Source: Macrosoma leucophasiata (Eukaryota; Arthropoda; Insecta; Lepidoptera; Hedylidae). From it: a stretch of 64,000 nucleotides of DNA. Shown piece after piece: positions 43,266-53,890 of this stretch. The notes beneath the pieces are model-generated. The model was not told where the DNA came from. It did not search any database and saw nothing but the letters and a program-made list of their open reading frames with translations. The stretch covers positions 4,685,001 through 4,749,000 of the forward strand of contig JAWQUS010000020.1 of the NCBI GenBank assembly GCA_036365455.1. Direction: 5' to 3'. Made by a program: the position numbers and the translations under genes. How positions within the stretch are numbered: the stretch's first letter is position 1; each line of letters starts with the position of its first letter.

Positions 43266-43539
43266 TACAGTATACAAATGTGCATGTACTCGTAGATGAT
43301 CTACTCTGTTGAATTATTATTTACATCAGCAATCTAAAGCAAAATGGGAGTGCAAAACATATTATTTTCTTTGGATAATATTGTCATTTTACTCATTAGG
43401 TAAAGAACTTTCGATATCAGTTTAAAGTTTTTTGATAACTGTATTAGTTACAGAAAAATCGCCAGCACACACTTAACCATTACACCCTGTACGAAATTCG
43501 TATTATGTTCTCATCTCAGCAACTCATCTTAAAAGGCCA

Positions 43540-44031
43540 TTACACGACACAGTGTTCATTACACCATCCGGTCGACAGGGCTCTAACTCAGTCACAGTAC
43601 AAATATATATGTATGTATCATCACGCCAGGTCCCTAACGGGGTAGGCAGAGAGTGTAGAGCGCCAGATATCCCGGTCCTGACAAACCTCTCGTGCCTCGT
43701 CTACAAATGTGAACAGTATGGAAACTATGTACAAAACGTTGAAACGGCGCAATCACACAAACATGCACATCAACGAGGCCCCTAAGCGGTCCTCGCAGTG
43801 CTGCAGCTCCGAGTCACTCGCTACTCGAGTGTCGATGCGCATATTTGTGTAAGTGTGCCGTTTTGAACGTTTTATTCGTAGTTTCCATACTGTTTATATT
43901 GGGACTGTGTGTAGTTAGGGCGTAAGGCTGACCGGACCGCTCCGGTCGCCCTAATTAGGGCCGTAACTCCCTAAATGTTATTACACTACCCTGACCCTTT
44001 GCTATCGTACCCTGAATACCGTGCCGTGTAA
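43540..44031 (-). mobile_element. Element Q, split by an RTE-1 tail
   Basis: The ends TTACACGACACAGTGTTCA and its mirror (right end reads TTACACGGCACGGTATTCA in reverse complement) match in 16 of 19 positions. The core has an inner inverted pair around GAACAGTATGGAAACTA. A second copy in the other orientation is at 57240-57601. A duplicated TACAAAT flanks the RTE tail inside. Confidence 0.75.
43606..43707 (-). mobile_element. RTE-1 LINE tail inside element Q
   Basis: TATG-repeat, ATCACGCCAGGTCCCTAACG to CTCGTGCCTCGTCTAC. TACAAAT precedes and follows it. Confidence 0.8.
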
Positions 44032-44692
44032 TAAGTCCATAAGCATTATATGAAAATGTTTTTGTTGGGATAGTAATGTATAGTAATAATGCAACTCTCA
44101 TACAATCATAGCTTCGATTTTGGTTCCATTTACGCAAACAAATTAACTGCTATCATAACAAACAACCACACTTCCAACATAGACAATGCTTTCATTCGAT
44201 CGCGACACAAAAGCTTTACACGCTGCAGTGTGTCCTTTTTATGCCACGCCCACGGTGTGTCTATTAATGTGAAACTACATTTTTGGCAATTACACTTCTT
44301 TTCTTAGATATAAGTTTTCTTCTTGTACAAAGTATGAGAACATATTTACTTCGCTCCAACCCGACATAGAAAGAAACACCTCGACTTATAGTTTAAGTAT
44401 ATTCATTAAATGTATGGAAACATGATGAGAGTAATAATGAGATCGTGCAGCGTTAATAAAATGCATGGATTGTGCAAAACGTACATTTCTTTGCGGAAAC
44501 GTGCACTAATGATACAGCTTACTTTTGATATCTAGACGGTGTAAAGGAGACGTTGCGAGCTCGGCTCTGGTTCGTACACGTCCTCAAGAAATGGGTAAAT
44601 TAAAGAAGAATCCGAAATAAATGCAATTAATTTAGCCAAGAATATATTTTAGAGTTACAAGCACACTTAATTCAAACGATTTTATCATTTTG
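44032..44692. other. Unassigned AT-rich DNA
   Basis: A 72-codon frame at 44089-44307 has no recognisable domain; nothing else was seen. Confidence 0.45.
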
Positions 44693-44970
44693 ACTGGCGG
44701 TAGAGCTCCAGTGATGGAGCTTGCGGGCGTAGGCACCACCGCATTACCTAATATACTTGCCGCTAAATTGTAGTGTTTACTATCCTGTTCCGGTCAGGTG
44801 GTAATGTACGGCCCTGTAATTTCCGGCACAGAAGCATAACACCTTAGGCCTCAGGAGTAACGCATCTGAATTTTGACCTTGTTCTTTGTGTGGGTGTCTA
44901 TAGGCTGCAGTCATCACTTAACATCAATGTGAACTGCATGCTTGTTTGCCACTTCCAATATTTTAAAAAG
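44693..44970 (+). mobile_element. Element A
   Basis: ACTGGCGGTAGAGCTCCAGT to TTGCCACTTCCAATATTTT, with a short worn A tail. Confidence 0.85.
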
Positions 44971-45198
44971 TTAATACATACAAGAACGCGGAATAGGCAG
45001 CAGCGTACCACGATAACACGGGTCGGCACCCATTGGTCCCCTAATATTCGTCCCCCGGTCCGTCCGTCCAACCATTATAAAGGTTGACATTACCACCTCT
45101 GCGATCGTAAATCAGCCTGTCAAATATGGCGATCATGGAATATTCCCCCTAATGACGCACTACACTATTGTGGGCAATTTGGTTCTTAGACTGTGATT

Positions 45199-45262
45199 AT
45201 GTTCCACACTCTTTGCCTACCCCGTTAGGGACCTGGCATGAAGATACATACATATATATTGT
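45199..45262 (+). mobile_element. RTE-1 LINE tip, sense
   Basis: TGCCTACCCCGTTAGGGACC, TGGCATGAAG and an ATACATAC tail. Confidence 0.7.
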
Positions 45263-45339
45263 AGTTATAGATTAAGATTCTATTATTGAATCATAACGTT
45301 TATCCAGATATGCTGCAAATCTACCTAGCAACTTTATAA

Positions 45340-45699
45340 TATTAATAAGTGCAACCCATTATACGTCCCACTGCTGGGCACGAGTCTCTCCCCTTTGGGG
45401 GGGGAGGCCTGGAGCTTATTCCACCACGCTGCTCCAATGGGGATTGGTGGAGGTGGGTGGGTTAGTGGCCAACCCGCTGTCGGATGTTTTCAAACCGCCC
45501 ATAAGGCCTCCGACAAGGTTTAACGACTGCTATCTATCGATAGCAACCGGGACCGACGGCTTAACGTGCCCTCCGAAGCACGGATACGCGCATTTAATTT
45601 GCCACTAGCGGTCACCCATCACACTACCGACCGCACCCGTAGTGCTTAACCGAGCAGATCGCTTACGATCTACACCAGCCGCAGGGCCATGCGCGCTTC
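45340..45699 (-). mobile_element. 5S-like SINE C with a 13-bp target duplication
   Basis: AGCAACTTTATAA occurs exactly at 45327-45339 and 45700-45712. The tail (ATTAATAAGTGCAACCC) is at the left and the head (GCCGCAGGGCCATGCGCGC) at the right. On the minus strand the head has GTTAAGCACTACGGGTGCG and GTGATGGGTGACCGC, close to 5S rRNA. Confidence 0.9.
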
Positions 45700-45712
45700 A
45701 GCAACTTTATAA

Positions 45713-46531
45713 CCTAGAGAAATTATATCCACTAGGTTGCCTATCAAAATTTGGCCGCAAGTATTTTATGTTTAATTACTTAAATTATTTTATCTTTAAC
45801 AGCCAGCAACTATTTGCGGCCGATTTAATTTGGCTGCCATACCACAATAATAAGAAAAAAAATCTTTTATTTGATATATAAAATAATAATACATGCACCT
45901 ACGTCATGGACGTAAAAAGTTATCGGGGCGGAACGAAAATATGTAGGGGCAACCAAGTGCGCAACGGCAGACGTGATTTTTCAGTCTTTATGCATACCGT
46001 GAGGTGGACGATATCTTATTAAAAAAACAAATCAAAAACATTCTTTCTTAAAAAAAAAATATTGCCGACATTTTTTGATAGACAGGTATCCTGTTGGATA
46101 TAATAATAAATTCTCTAGATTGTAAATATGCGTAAATAATAGGTTTGCAGCATATTATTATCTGAATGAACGAAATGATTCTGCAGTGGGATCTTAAACT
46201 ATTACCTTATATCTTAAAGTATTAGAAGGCACTGGAGTAATTGGCAGGTTAATTAATAAACACTTTGACATTTGAACCAAAACTTAACCCAGTTAAATTC
46301 CTTTTGACATATCAAAACTATCAAAATTCTTCGAAACTTTAAACAAACAAGCTCGAACAACTAAGTTTCAAAGTTTGCCTGAAGCTATTTAAAATTATAA
46401 TTAGTGAACTATTTGACGAGATAATGTGTTTTCATTGGAAACAAGGCAACGGGGATGTTTTCCCAAGTTTGTTCCTTACCTATGGGTTATAGCTGAGTAC
46501 AATATCTATACATCTACGAGTGTATATCTAT
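45713..46531. other. Unassigned DNA with a weak inverted repeat
   Basis: TTTGGCCGCAAGTA (about 45751) faces TATTTGCGGCCGA (about 45811). The rest shows nothing recognisable. Confidence 0.4.
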
Positions 46532-46816
46532 ATGGTAGAGCTCCAGTGAAGGAGGTCGCGGGCGTAGGCACCACCGCATTACCTAATATACTTGCTGCTA
46601 AATGGTAGTGTTCAGCACTATCGTGTTCCGGTCAGGTGGTAATGTACGGCCCTGTAATTTCCGGCACAGAGGCATAACACTTTAGGCCTCAGGAGTGGTA
46701 ACGCATCTGCATTTTTACCTCTGGGCATTGTGTGGGTGTCTATAGGCTGCAGTCATCACTTAACATCAATGTGAACTGTATGCTTGTTTGCCACTTATAA
46801 AACATAAAAAAAAAAA
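46532..46816 (+). mobile_element. Element A
   Basis: TGGTAGAGCTCCAGTGAAGG to GCCACTTATAAAACAT plus an A run. Only the first few bases are missing. Confidence 0.85.
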
Positions 46817-46887
46817 TTAAAAAAAATACCATCGACTATGGAACCAAAGGAAGGCTGATTGGTCTGTGATCTATACAATCTATAAAA

Positions 46888-47215
46888 ACGTAACTCACGC
46901 CTGTAATCCCCGAAGGGGTAGGCAGAGGTAAATGCACGCATTCATGCAAACACCCACGATTTTACGCCCGGTTTGAACCCACGCCGGTTACGTTATTTGC
47001 CCATGTAACAGGTGGCGAGCCTGTTGACATTTCCGCGCACATTACCAAACTTCGAGGTGCCCGCTGGGAAATTTCCAGAAAATGAAAAAAATCGCAATAG
47101 AACCAGAGATAAAGGTCTTTACACCATTATCTCTGATAACCCCCTACCCGGGAATTGAACCCAGGACCTCAGCGTAGTAGTAGTGGCCTGCCACCACTAG
47201 GCTACCGAGGCAGTT
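46888..47215 (-). mobile_element. tRNA-derived SINE B with a small insertion
   Basis: The antisense copy has a ~25-base extra block (TTACGCCCGGTTTGAACCCA) near 46961 that looks like a B-box piece. The head at 47140-47215 ends GGCTACCGAGGCAGTT. Confidence 0.85.
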
Positions 47216-47239
47216 AAACATTCAATTACAATCTATTTA

Positions 47240-47340
47240 CAATCTATACTGGTAGAGAATGCCACAAGGCATTATGTCCGCCTTTTGTTTTAATTTATGT
47301 TCAATGTTAATTCAATAAAGATTAAATAAATAAATAAAAT
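47240..47340 (+). mobile_element. LINE tail, family O
   Basis: CTGGTAGAGAATGCCACAAG, GCATTATGTCCGCC and an AAATAAATAAATAAAAT tail. Confidence 0.6.
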
Positions 47341-47622
47341 TGGAGTGTCTGTTGTAATATAAAAATAAACACTTTTTAGTACATGTTTTATGTATGTATA
47401 CACGGTACATATCCCAAAAAAATATTTTTTTCAATTTTTGTCTGTCTGTTTGTTGAAGCTAAACTCGGGAACGGCTGGACGGATTTCGACGGGACTTTCA
47501 CTGGCACATAGCTTATGTAATAAGGAGTAACTTAGGCTACTTTGTACAAGCTGCTCCACGATTTCGTCTGGATACTGAGCTACCGTAAATTCTCACGCGG
47601 ACGAAGTCGCGGGCACAGCTAC
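47335..47622 (+). mobile_element. Helitron, 3-prime end mutated
   Basis: AAAATTGGAGTGTCTGTTG to the hairpin CGCGGACGAAGTCGCGGG and CACAGCTAC, where CTAG has become CTAC. Same family as 15455-15800. Confidence 0.65.
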
Positions 47623-47834
47623 TTATGTATAAAAATGTAATTAGTTCTTGTGAGTATTCATTAATGTTTTTTTTTAGGCTGCAAATTTCTGTTAATCCCT
47701 TTTCAATGGAAGATTAAAGTGCATTGCAGCTTCAAGAATCTTACCAAACAAACATGACGCTGATTTTGAAAAGCTAAAAAAAAAAGCCCTATTTGATGGC
47801 GTACGGATATTGTCGTACGTTGTACACAACAATT

Positions 47835-48056
47835 AATATTGCACATCGAGCCTACGAAAGAGACAAACGGCTAGTTTCGACTACGTAGAGCGTTATCTCT
47901 GTTGCACACTGCCTACGTAAGTTCGTATTGTTAGTCTGTTATGAATGTTTCTTTCTTTCTTTCTTACTGATAGCAGAGAATATGTAATACTACGCTGATA
48001 GTCCGGTATTGGTCAATCGGTACTTGATCAAAATGAGCGTCAAACTTCATTTTAGA
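47835..48056. mobile_element. MITE G
   Basis: AATATTGCACATCGAGCCTA, GTAGAGCGTTATCTCTGTTG and TACTTGATCAAAATG. A TTCTTTCTTTCTTTCT stretch interrupts it, and the right end is lost. Confidence 0.65.
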
Positions 48057-49573
48057 TAAGCTCAGCTTCCGTGGTCTCGGGCAGACTGAGATGGCATTTG
48101 CCTGACAGCAGTTTGAAAAATGATTATGTACAGCTACCTCCTATTTCGCAAAGGTCTTGCGTAGCGCGCAGTATTAACACAAAAGTTATAAATTGTATAT
48201 TGAGGTCTTACAGAGTGTTGCGGTTGGGCTTAATTCTACTGAGTATTGGATCCCATGTTGGTGACAATCGCCAACCATCTTCTCTATTTAAATTTGGATG
48301 TTTTTTAATCTCAATAGCCTCGTGAACCCACCTTTGGAATTGGTCTGTGTTCTGTAGTGAGTTTTGTCAAACCGAATATAAAGAGTTGATTTGTCCGCTA
48401 TGTGATCACAGACTGCAGACCTCCATGCTCTACGGTGTTTGACATCAGCAATATGTTCTTTAATTCTTAGAGAAATTAAAGAGCATAATTATTATACGAG
48501 CCTGAGACCACGGAAGCTGAAAAGCGACCGAAACGTCGGGTTAGATTTTAAATAATCATTTTAGTTTAATATACGCGAGATAAATCCGAAAACTAGTTTT
48601 ATATCAATGAGTGTAGCTCGCGAAACCCGAAGAACATACTATGGTAGGACGCACGGAATGTTAACATCACAAAATATCCAGCGGCTGGAAAAAAATAAAT
48701 AAGAACATACTATGATTATTATATTGTTTAATTTTATTCGTTTTTATTATTATGTACATACTGATATATTGGCAGCAGTTCGGCATCCGTGGTGTCACAA
48801 TCTAAGCTCCAACAGAATACCAGCGCCGGGCTATTAACCCGGCACAATGCTGAGTTGGGGACCTTTTTGGACAATCTGTTCCATATAAACATTAAGAATA
48901 ACAGAATAAATATTTTTTCTTTCTTTTCTCTCATTCTTCTCCACTAGTGAGCGCGGGAGTCCTCGCGTCCCAACGTCGTAAATAAAGGCCTATGTTGAAT
49001 AGTTAAATTGCAAGGACCAAGCATTTTTTTATGTATCAATAGGGAATCGGACAACTTTTGAGAATGTGTCTAAAATTATTCTTTATACGTTTATTTAACC
49101 ATAAAAAATATTAATAATATTATTAAAACATGTTAATGTACCAGAAACTACACATACATTTTATAATTTCAAAAATGTCTCTGAACAATGTGACGTCAAC
49201 TGTTTGCAATCAAAGTGAATCTTTTAATTCCATACGACTAACCAAGTGCAAATTAATTTTGTTGAATTTCGTATTACTTATTTTTTGTGCAAATAACGTA
49301 GAACATATCCAAAAAAAGAGCCAATAAATCAAAGTATCACTTGTGTGAAATATTTGTTGTACAAACATATGACGTCACGTCCTGTGATTGATGTTTCGTT
49401 CAACATGGAGCACAGATAAAAAATATTAAATTTATTACATTTTATTTTGAAATTTAAAAATATAAATCATTAATATTTCACTAAAATATTTAATGAGTCA
49501 TCGTATTATTTCACAAACATTCATTCTAACCATAGTTTACATTTATTTTCGATAGCTGTTCGATTGCCTATTG
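48057..49573. other. Family H pieces and unassigned DNA
   Basis: 48060-48110 (CTTCCGTGGTCTCGGGCAGA) and 48495-48560 (GAGACCACGGAAGCTGAAAA, GCGACCGAAACGTCGGGTTA) are an inverted pair of family H loops ~430 bases apart. 48580-48650 continues with ATACGCGAGATAAATCC. 48760-48985 has a CCGGGCTATTAACCCGGC palindrome and may be a LINE tail. The rest is unassigned. Confidence 0.5.
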
Positions 49574-50035
49574 AAACAAACAAGCATGCAGCTCACATGG
49601 ATGCTAAGTGATGAATGCAGCCTATAGAGCCTATATGTCTATAGAGACATCTACACAAAATCCAGAGGTCATAATGCAGATGCGTTGCCACCCCTGAGAC
49701 ACACCGCGGACACTCCGCCAAAATTCCATACAAACGCTTAATTTGGTTTCTATCCATCAGTGACGTGTATTTACACGCGCAACTGTGTGCGTAGCACGTA
49801 CAAAATACCAACCGCCGCCCATAAGAGAGGAAGGGGTTGTGTGTGTGTGCAAATCGGGCGGGACGTCGAAGTGTCCATTCTATACGTAGTATTATTACAT
49901 ATTCTCTGCCTGAGACCTAAGTTGTTATGTCTCTGTGATAGTTGTTACGGGACCATACATCACCATCTAACTGGAACACGATAGTGTCACGAGCAGTACC
50001 ATTTGGCGGCAAATAGAGGTAATGCGATGGTGCTG
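49574..50035 (-). mobile_element. Element A split by MITE M
   Basis: 49574-49700 (CAAACAAGCATGCAGCTCAC to CACCCCTGAGAC) and 49909-50035 (CCTGAGACCTAAGTTGTTAT to TGCGATGGTGCTG) are the two halves of a diverged copy; the outermost 5-prime end is missing. Confidence 0.8.
49701..49908 (+). mobile_element. MITE M with an exact 8-bp target duplication
   Basis: ACACCGCGGACACTCCG to TACATATTCTCTG, 208 bp. CCTGAGAC flanks both sides (49693-49700, 49909-49916). Because the target is element A, whose uninterrupted sequence is known, the duplication is certain. Confidence 0.9.
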
Positions 50036-50385
50036 CTACAATGAAACACATACCAGTATTGTTGTTAAAATTGTTTGTGTCATTTTTTTTTGTCTTTGAT
50101 GCCTTCTCTTGTACAAATTATAGGCCAATTGGACAATCTTCGAATCGGATTTCATATGTCACATGAATCTAACGAGTAGGAAGTATGTGACTTCTAGGAA
50201 AGCACAAGGAAATACAATATCTAGTCTTTTGTATTATCACGTTCTCAGTAAAAAGAAAGCTCACCCTTTCTTATACGCATTTAATTAATTTTTTACCGTG
50301 TCTTGTTAACGAGATTGGAATGTTATTCTAAAGCAACATAAGTTTTATGGAGTTACGTAGCTGAATAACAAAAAAGTGAATGCTG
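50036..50385. other. Unassigned AT-rich DNA
   Basis: Nothing was recognised in these 350 bases. Confidence 0.45.
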
Positions 50386-50612
50386 TCGGTCTGTCGGTCT
50401 GTCCGTCTGTCCGTCTGTCCGTCTGTCCGTCTGTCCGTCTGTCCGTCTGTCCGTCTGTCCGTCTGTCCGTCTGTCCGTCCGTCCGTCTGTCCGTCTGTCC
50501 GTCTGTCCGTCTGACCGTCTGTCCGTCTGTCCGTCTGTCCGTCTGTCCGTCTGTCCATCTGTCCGTCTGTCCGTCTGTCCGTCTGTCCGTCTGTCCGTCT
50601 GTCCGTCTGTCC
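50386..50612. repeat. GTCTGTCC microsatellite array, 227 bp
   Basis: About 28 copies of the 8-base unit GTCTGTCC, with a few variants (GTCCGTCCG, CTGACCG, GTCCATC). It gives long open frames of TDGQ/DRRT type on the minus strand and SVCPSVRL type on the plus strand; they are artefacts of the repeat. Confidence 0.95.
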
Positions 50613-50769
50613 TTTTTTGCAACCAACAAAGAACAGCTTACAAATAAAACAGCTTTTAAATAAAATGGTAAAATAAACCAGGTATTTTTGGATGTCTTGC
50701 GTGAGATGCTTCTGAAAAGTTCTCGTACATTCCCATTTTTTTAAAAGAAAAATGGAAAGAAAAAATTGT

Positions 50770-50893
50770 CTTCAGGCAAGACTCGAACTCGCGGCCACTG
50801 GGAAGAAAGATTGTGACAAATCGGGCAGGACTTCGGTAGCTCAGTTGGAAGAGCGGCTGGACTAGATTCCCAGTTCAAGTCTCGCCTGAAGTC
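50770..50893 (+). repeat. tRNA-like sequence with an inverted partner
   Basis: 50829-50893 reads GACTTCGGTAGCTCAGTTGG, AAGAGC, CTGGACTAGATTCCCAG and TTCAAGTCTCGCCTGAAGTC. It has a tRNA-like acceptor (GACTTC/GAAGTC), D arm and anticodon arm, but the variable loop and the 5-prime half of the T arm are deleted, so it is not a working tRNA. CTTCAGGCAAGACTCGAACT (50770-50789) is the inverted partner of its 3-prime end (18 of 20). A related piece is at 56805. Confidence 0.65.
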
Positions 50894-50939
50894 AAATTTA
50901 TGTTTAAAAATATTTATTTATATTTTGCACTAGCTGTGC

Positions 50940-51112
50940 CCGCGACTTCGTCCACGTGAGAAAAAATATGATTGTTCAGTATCTACCCGGACGAAGTCGT
51001 AGGCGAAGCTAGTATAAAAGTAGCCTAAGTTACTCCTTATTACATCAGCTATCTGCCAGTGAAAGATCCGTCAAAATCGGAGACACTCAAATTCTATTTA
51101 TTTGTATGTAGA
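50940..51112 (-). mobile_element. Helitron, short
   Basis: CTAGCTGTGCCCGCGACTTC after A, then ATCTACCCGGACGAAGTCGT (second hairpin) and the 5-prime end TTATTTGTATGTAGA. Same family as 15455. Confidence 0.7.
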
Positions 51113-51118
51113 CAGAAT

Positions 51119-51813
51119 GAGAATCAGAAACTCATTTATTCATTTAGGGTGACAGGCACCTCTTATGACACGTCAAAAACAAACAAAATAAATTAAAGTG
51201 AACAACAATTGATATACATGTCAAACAAGATAAAAAATATATGTAAAGTCAAGAATATAACTAAGATAAAACTAAGTGTAATAAACTAATGTAAAAAGTA
51301 TATCAGTAGAATGTCTCATTTCCCCTTTACAAACTGATAACAAAGAGTAAAAAGAAAAGAAAAAGAGTCATTCTTTGTCATTCACCGGCAAAGTTCCAAA
51401 GGCCAATATGATCTGAGAAAAACTTTCCGGTAAAAACTCAGTCGGCTCTTTTAAAAATGTCTCTTAGGCATATTTTTACAATTTTCCATAATTTAAACAA
51501 ATTTAAAATTAACAATATAATATCAACAATACACTTTAATTATTACATTTAACATCCTTGTGGAGCTAGATCAGCATTTAGCCAAACATTTCTATCCTCG
51601 AGATAGTCCTCGAGTTTAGAGTAAGCCTTTTTACATAGTGTGTTTAATTAACGCTTTTAATGTACTATCGGTGAGTTCAGCAATCCCGGCTGGGATCTTG
51701 TTATAAAATTCTACACTATATTTTAGGAAAGATGTATTAGTTTTCGTCAGTCGAAAACTTGGCAGAGACAGCTTGTTCTTATTCCTGGTATTATAACTAT
51801 GCCTATCGGAGAT
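51119..51813 (-). mobile_element. LINE with a C-terminal coding piece and ~510-bp UTR
   Basis: The 3-prime end is AATCAGAAACTCATTTATTC in antisense, also at 63881-64000. The coding part is 51631-51813. Confidence 0.75.
51631..51813 (-). pseudogene. LINE ORF2 C-terminus (60 codons)
   Basis: Without an ATG the minus-strand frame reads ISDRHSYNTRNKNKLSLPS, FLKYSVEFYNKIPAGIAEL and KALIKHTM, then a stop. The pattern of a YNTRNK motif, a short basic linker, then S-x-x-FYNKIP is what I know from the C-termini of Jockey/CR1-type LINE ORF2 proteins. The frame is intact; upstream is lost at 51813. Confidence 0.7.
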
Positions 51814-51831
51814 TTTTTATGTGTGATTGTG

Positions 51832-52345
51832 ATATGTATGTATGTATGGTTTTATGGAGATAAAACCATACATACATACAGCCTAAGTTACTCCTTATCA
51901 CATCAGCTATCTGCCAGTGAAAGTCCCGTCAAAATCGGAGACACTTAAATTCTATTTATTTGTATGAAGGTATGTATGTATGTATGGAGATAAAATTAGC
52001 CTAAGTTACTCCTTATTACATTAGCTATGTACCCGTGGAAGTCCCGTCAAAGTCGGATACACTCCAATTCTATTTATTTGTATATAGGTATGTATGTATG
52101 TATGGATGTATGGAGATAAAAGTAGCTTAAGTTACTCCTTGTCATATCAGCTATCTGCCAGTGAAAGTCCCGTCAAAATCAGTAGAGCCGTTCGCAAGAT
52201 TAGCCCCGCCAAACAGACAGACAGACAGACAAAAATTGTAAAAAATGTGGTTTTGGTATATGTAACGTGTATACATATGCATTTAGTAAAAAGCGGTTAT
52301 TTTAATATTACAAACAGACACTCCAATTTTATTTATTTGAATAGA
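51832..52345 (-). mobile_element. Helitron with three tandem ~120-bp units
   Basis: CCTAAGTTACTCCTTAT-type units begin near 51882, 52000 and 52124, each followed by CAGTGAAAGTCCCGTCAAA and TATGTATGTATGTATGGA. The right end TATTTGAATAGA before T is the Helitron 5-prime end in antisense. The CTAG end is missing; instead a hairpin GTATGTATGTATGGTTTTAT/ATAAAACCATACATACATAC is found at 51836-51879. Confidence 0.7.
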
Positions 52346-52464
52346 TGTGTTAATGCGAAATAATATTTAAAAAAATAATTATTCCCATTTTATTGTCGTA
52401 AGTAGCTGGAATATAAAAATATTTAGACGTGATATTAATATTTCAAAGAGAATCAAAACATTTT

Positions 52465-52622
52465 AGAAATTGAATTTGCGGATTTTTCCGCGTATACAAC
52501 ACGCCCAAACTGTAGAGTGAGTCTGCCCAAGACCACGGTAGCTGGAAAGCGACCGAAACGTCGGGTACAAGAAGATTTTTGGGAGTGTTGTATACGCGAG
52601 AAAATCCGCAAATTTAATTTCT
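52465..52622 (+). repeat. Family H foldback, loop in the opposite direction
   Basis: Arms 52465-52510 and 52571-52622. The loop reads CACGGTAGCTGGAAAGCGAC and CGAAACGTCGGGT, the reverse complement of the loop at 25001-25054, while the right flank ACAATGTATGAAGCTCGCG is in the same direction. Confidence 0.75.
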
Positions 52623-52918
52623 ACAATGTATGAAGCTCGCGAAAACCCTCGAAAACGTTAGAATCAAAACATATTATTCGTTATTTACAAGGGTGCTATA
52701 AATAAATTTAATACCTTGAGGTATACAATTTTCCTCATATGAAATTGCGACAAGTCTCCTAAGTCCTATTAATTCCCCGCGGCAGCTGTTGGCGGGCTAT
52801 AACGTCCACCTAGAGAAGACGCTCATTTTGTGACGCTTGTTTTTAACTGGGCTTACGTAGTCAACCCATTTCGCCTCGAAACGGCACTAGTGTACTTCAC
52901 CGAGCAATCGGTCAGCGT

Positions 52919-53395
52919 CATAGAGCAACACGGACGAACGGCCGACCGGAGGCGAGTGGCCTTGCATTTATTAACGATGCAAAAGAGTCTGCCATTTGGG
53001 GGGGACTTGTGTGACACACAAACAACAAAAATCGTCTATTACAACGAAACTCACATCTTGACTTTAACAAAATATACAAACAATTTCACACACACTAGTG
53101 GTAGAGCTCCAGTGACGGAGCTATCGCGGGCGTAGGCACCACCGCATTACCTAATATACTTTCCGCTAAATGGTAGTGTTCAGAACTATCGTGTTCCGTT
53201 CAGGTGGTAATGTACGGCTCTGTAATTTCCGGCACAGAGGCATAATGGGAGTGATAACGCATCTGCGTGGTCTTTGTGTAGGTGTCTATAGGCTGCAGTC
53301 ATCACTTAACATCAATGAGAACTGCATGCTTATTTGCCACTTTCATTACATAAAAAAATAACACGCACCCATTTAAGCATCTCGGCGACAGCGGC
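52919..53395 (+). mobile_element. MITE D split by element A, right end lost
   Basis: CATAGAGCAACACGGACGAA to CAATTTCACACACAC (53095), then CACGCACCCATTTAAGCATC to TCGGCGACAG (53391). Between them is element A; ACAC repeats flank it. Confidence 0.8.
53096..53359 (+). mobile_element. Element A inserted in MITE D
   Basis: TAGTGGTAGAGCTCCAGTGA to TTTCATTACAT plus seven A, with a ~20-base deletion at the CACCTTAGGCC region. Confidence 0.85.
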
Positions 53396-53549
53396 TTCTC
53401 GAAAACAAACACGGATCAGTCGCTGTAGAGTAGACCGATCCGTGTATCTGTCGACAAATGCGTGTACTGTGTTGTTTAACCAGTCCGAAATAACACGACC
53501 GAAATAACACGACCGGTATTATCGCATTTTTGAGATTTTGAGAATCAAA

Positions 53550-53680
53550 TAATAATAATAATCATCATCATCATAATTTCAGCCAAAAGACATCCACTGC
53601 TGAACAAAGGCCTCCCCCAAAGAATGCCATAACGAACGGTCCTGGGCCGCCCTCATCCAGCGATTTCCCCCAATGACACA
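53550..53680 (-). mobile_element. RTE-2 LINE tail
   Basis: ATAATAATCATCATCATCAT, then CATCCACTGCTGAACAAAGG and GCCGCCCTCATCCAGCGAT, antisense of the end at 26310-26755. Confidence 0.7.
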
Positions 53681-53890
53681 CAAATAATAATATTAAGATT
53701 TAATAAATTAAAAAAATACTTAGATATGAAAGGTAACGCCATCTTTTTGTAAGCTTGATATGTCAGATCTTTTTTTACAACAAAAAACAGAGCAAATCGG
53801 CATTTTGACGACGTTAGTTCAGTTGCACAACTAATTTTAATGTAAAGAGCAGTCCGGCTGCAACTAGCTTTGTTACACCCATAGGATCAC

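Noticed and set aside
50328..50663. Open frames of up to 95 codons on both strands over the GTCTGTCC array
   Set aside because: They are translations of an 8-base microsatellite in several frames and have no other features.
50829..50893. A functional tRNA gene
   Set aside because: The variable loop and half of the T arm are deleted.
51832..52345. CRISPR-like array because of spaced repeats
   Set aside because: The units are ~120 bp, diverged, and belong to a Helitron in a eukaryotic genome.
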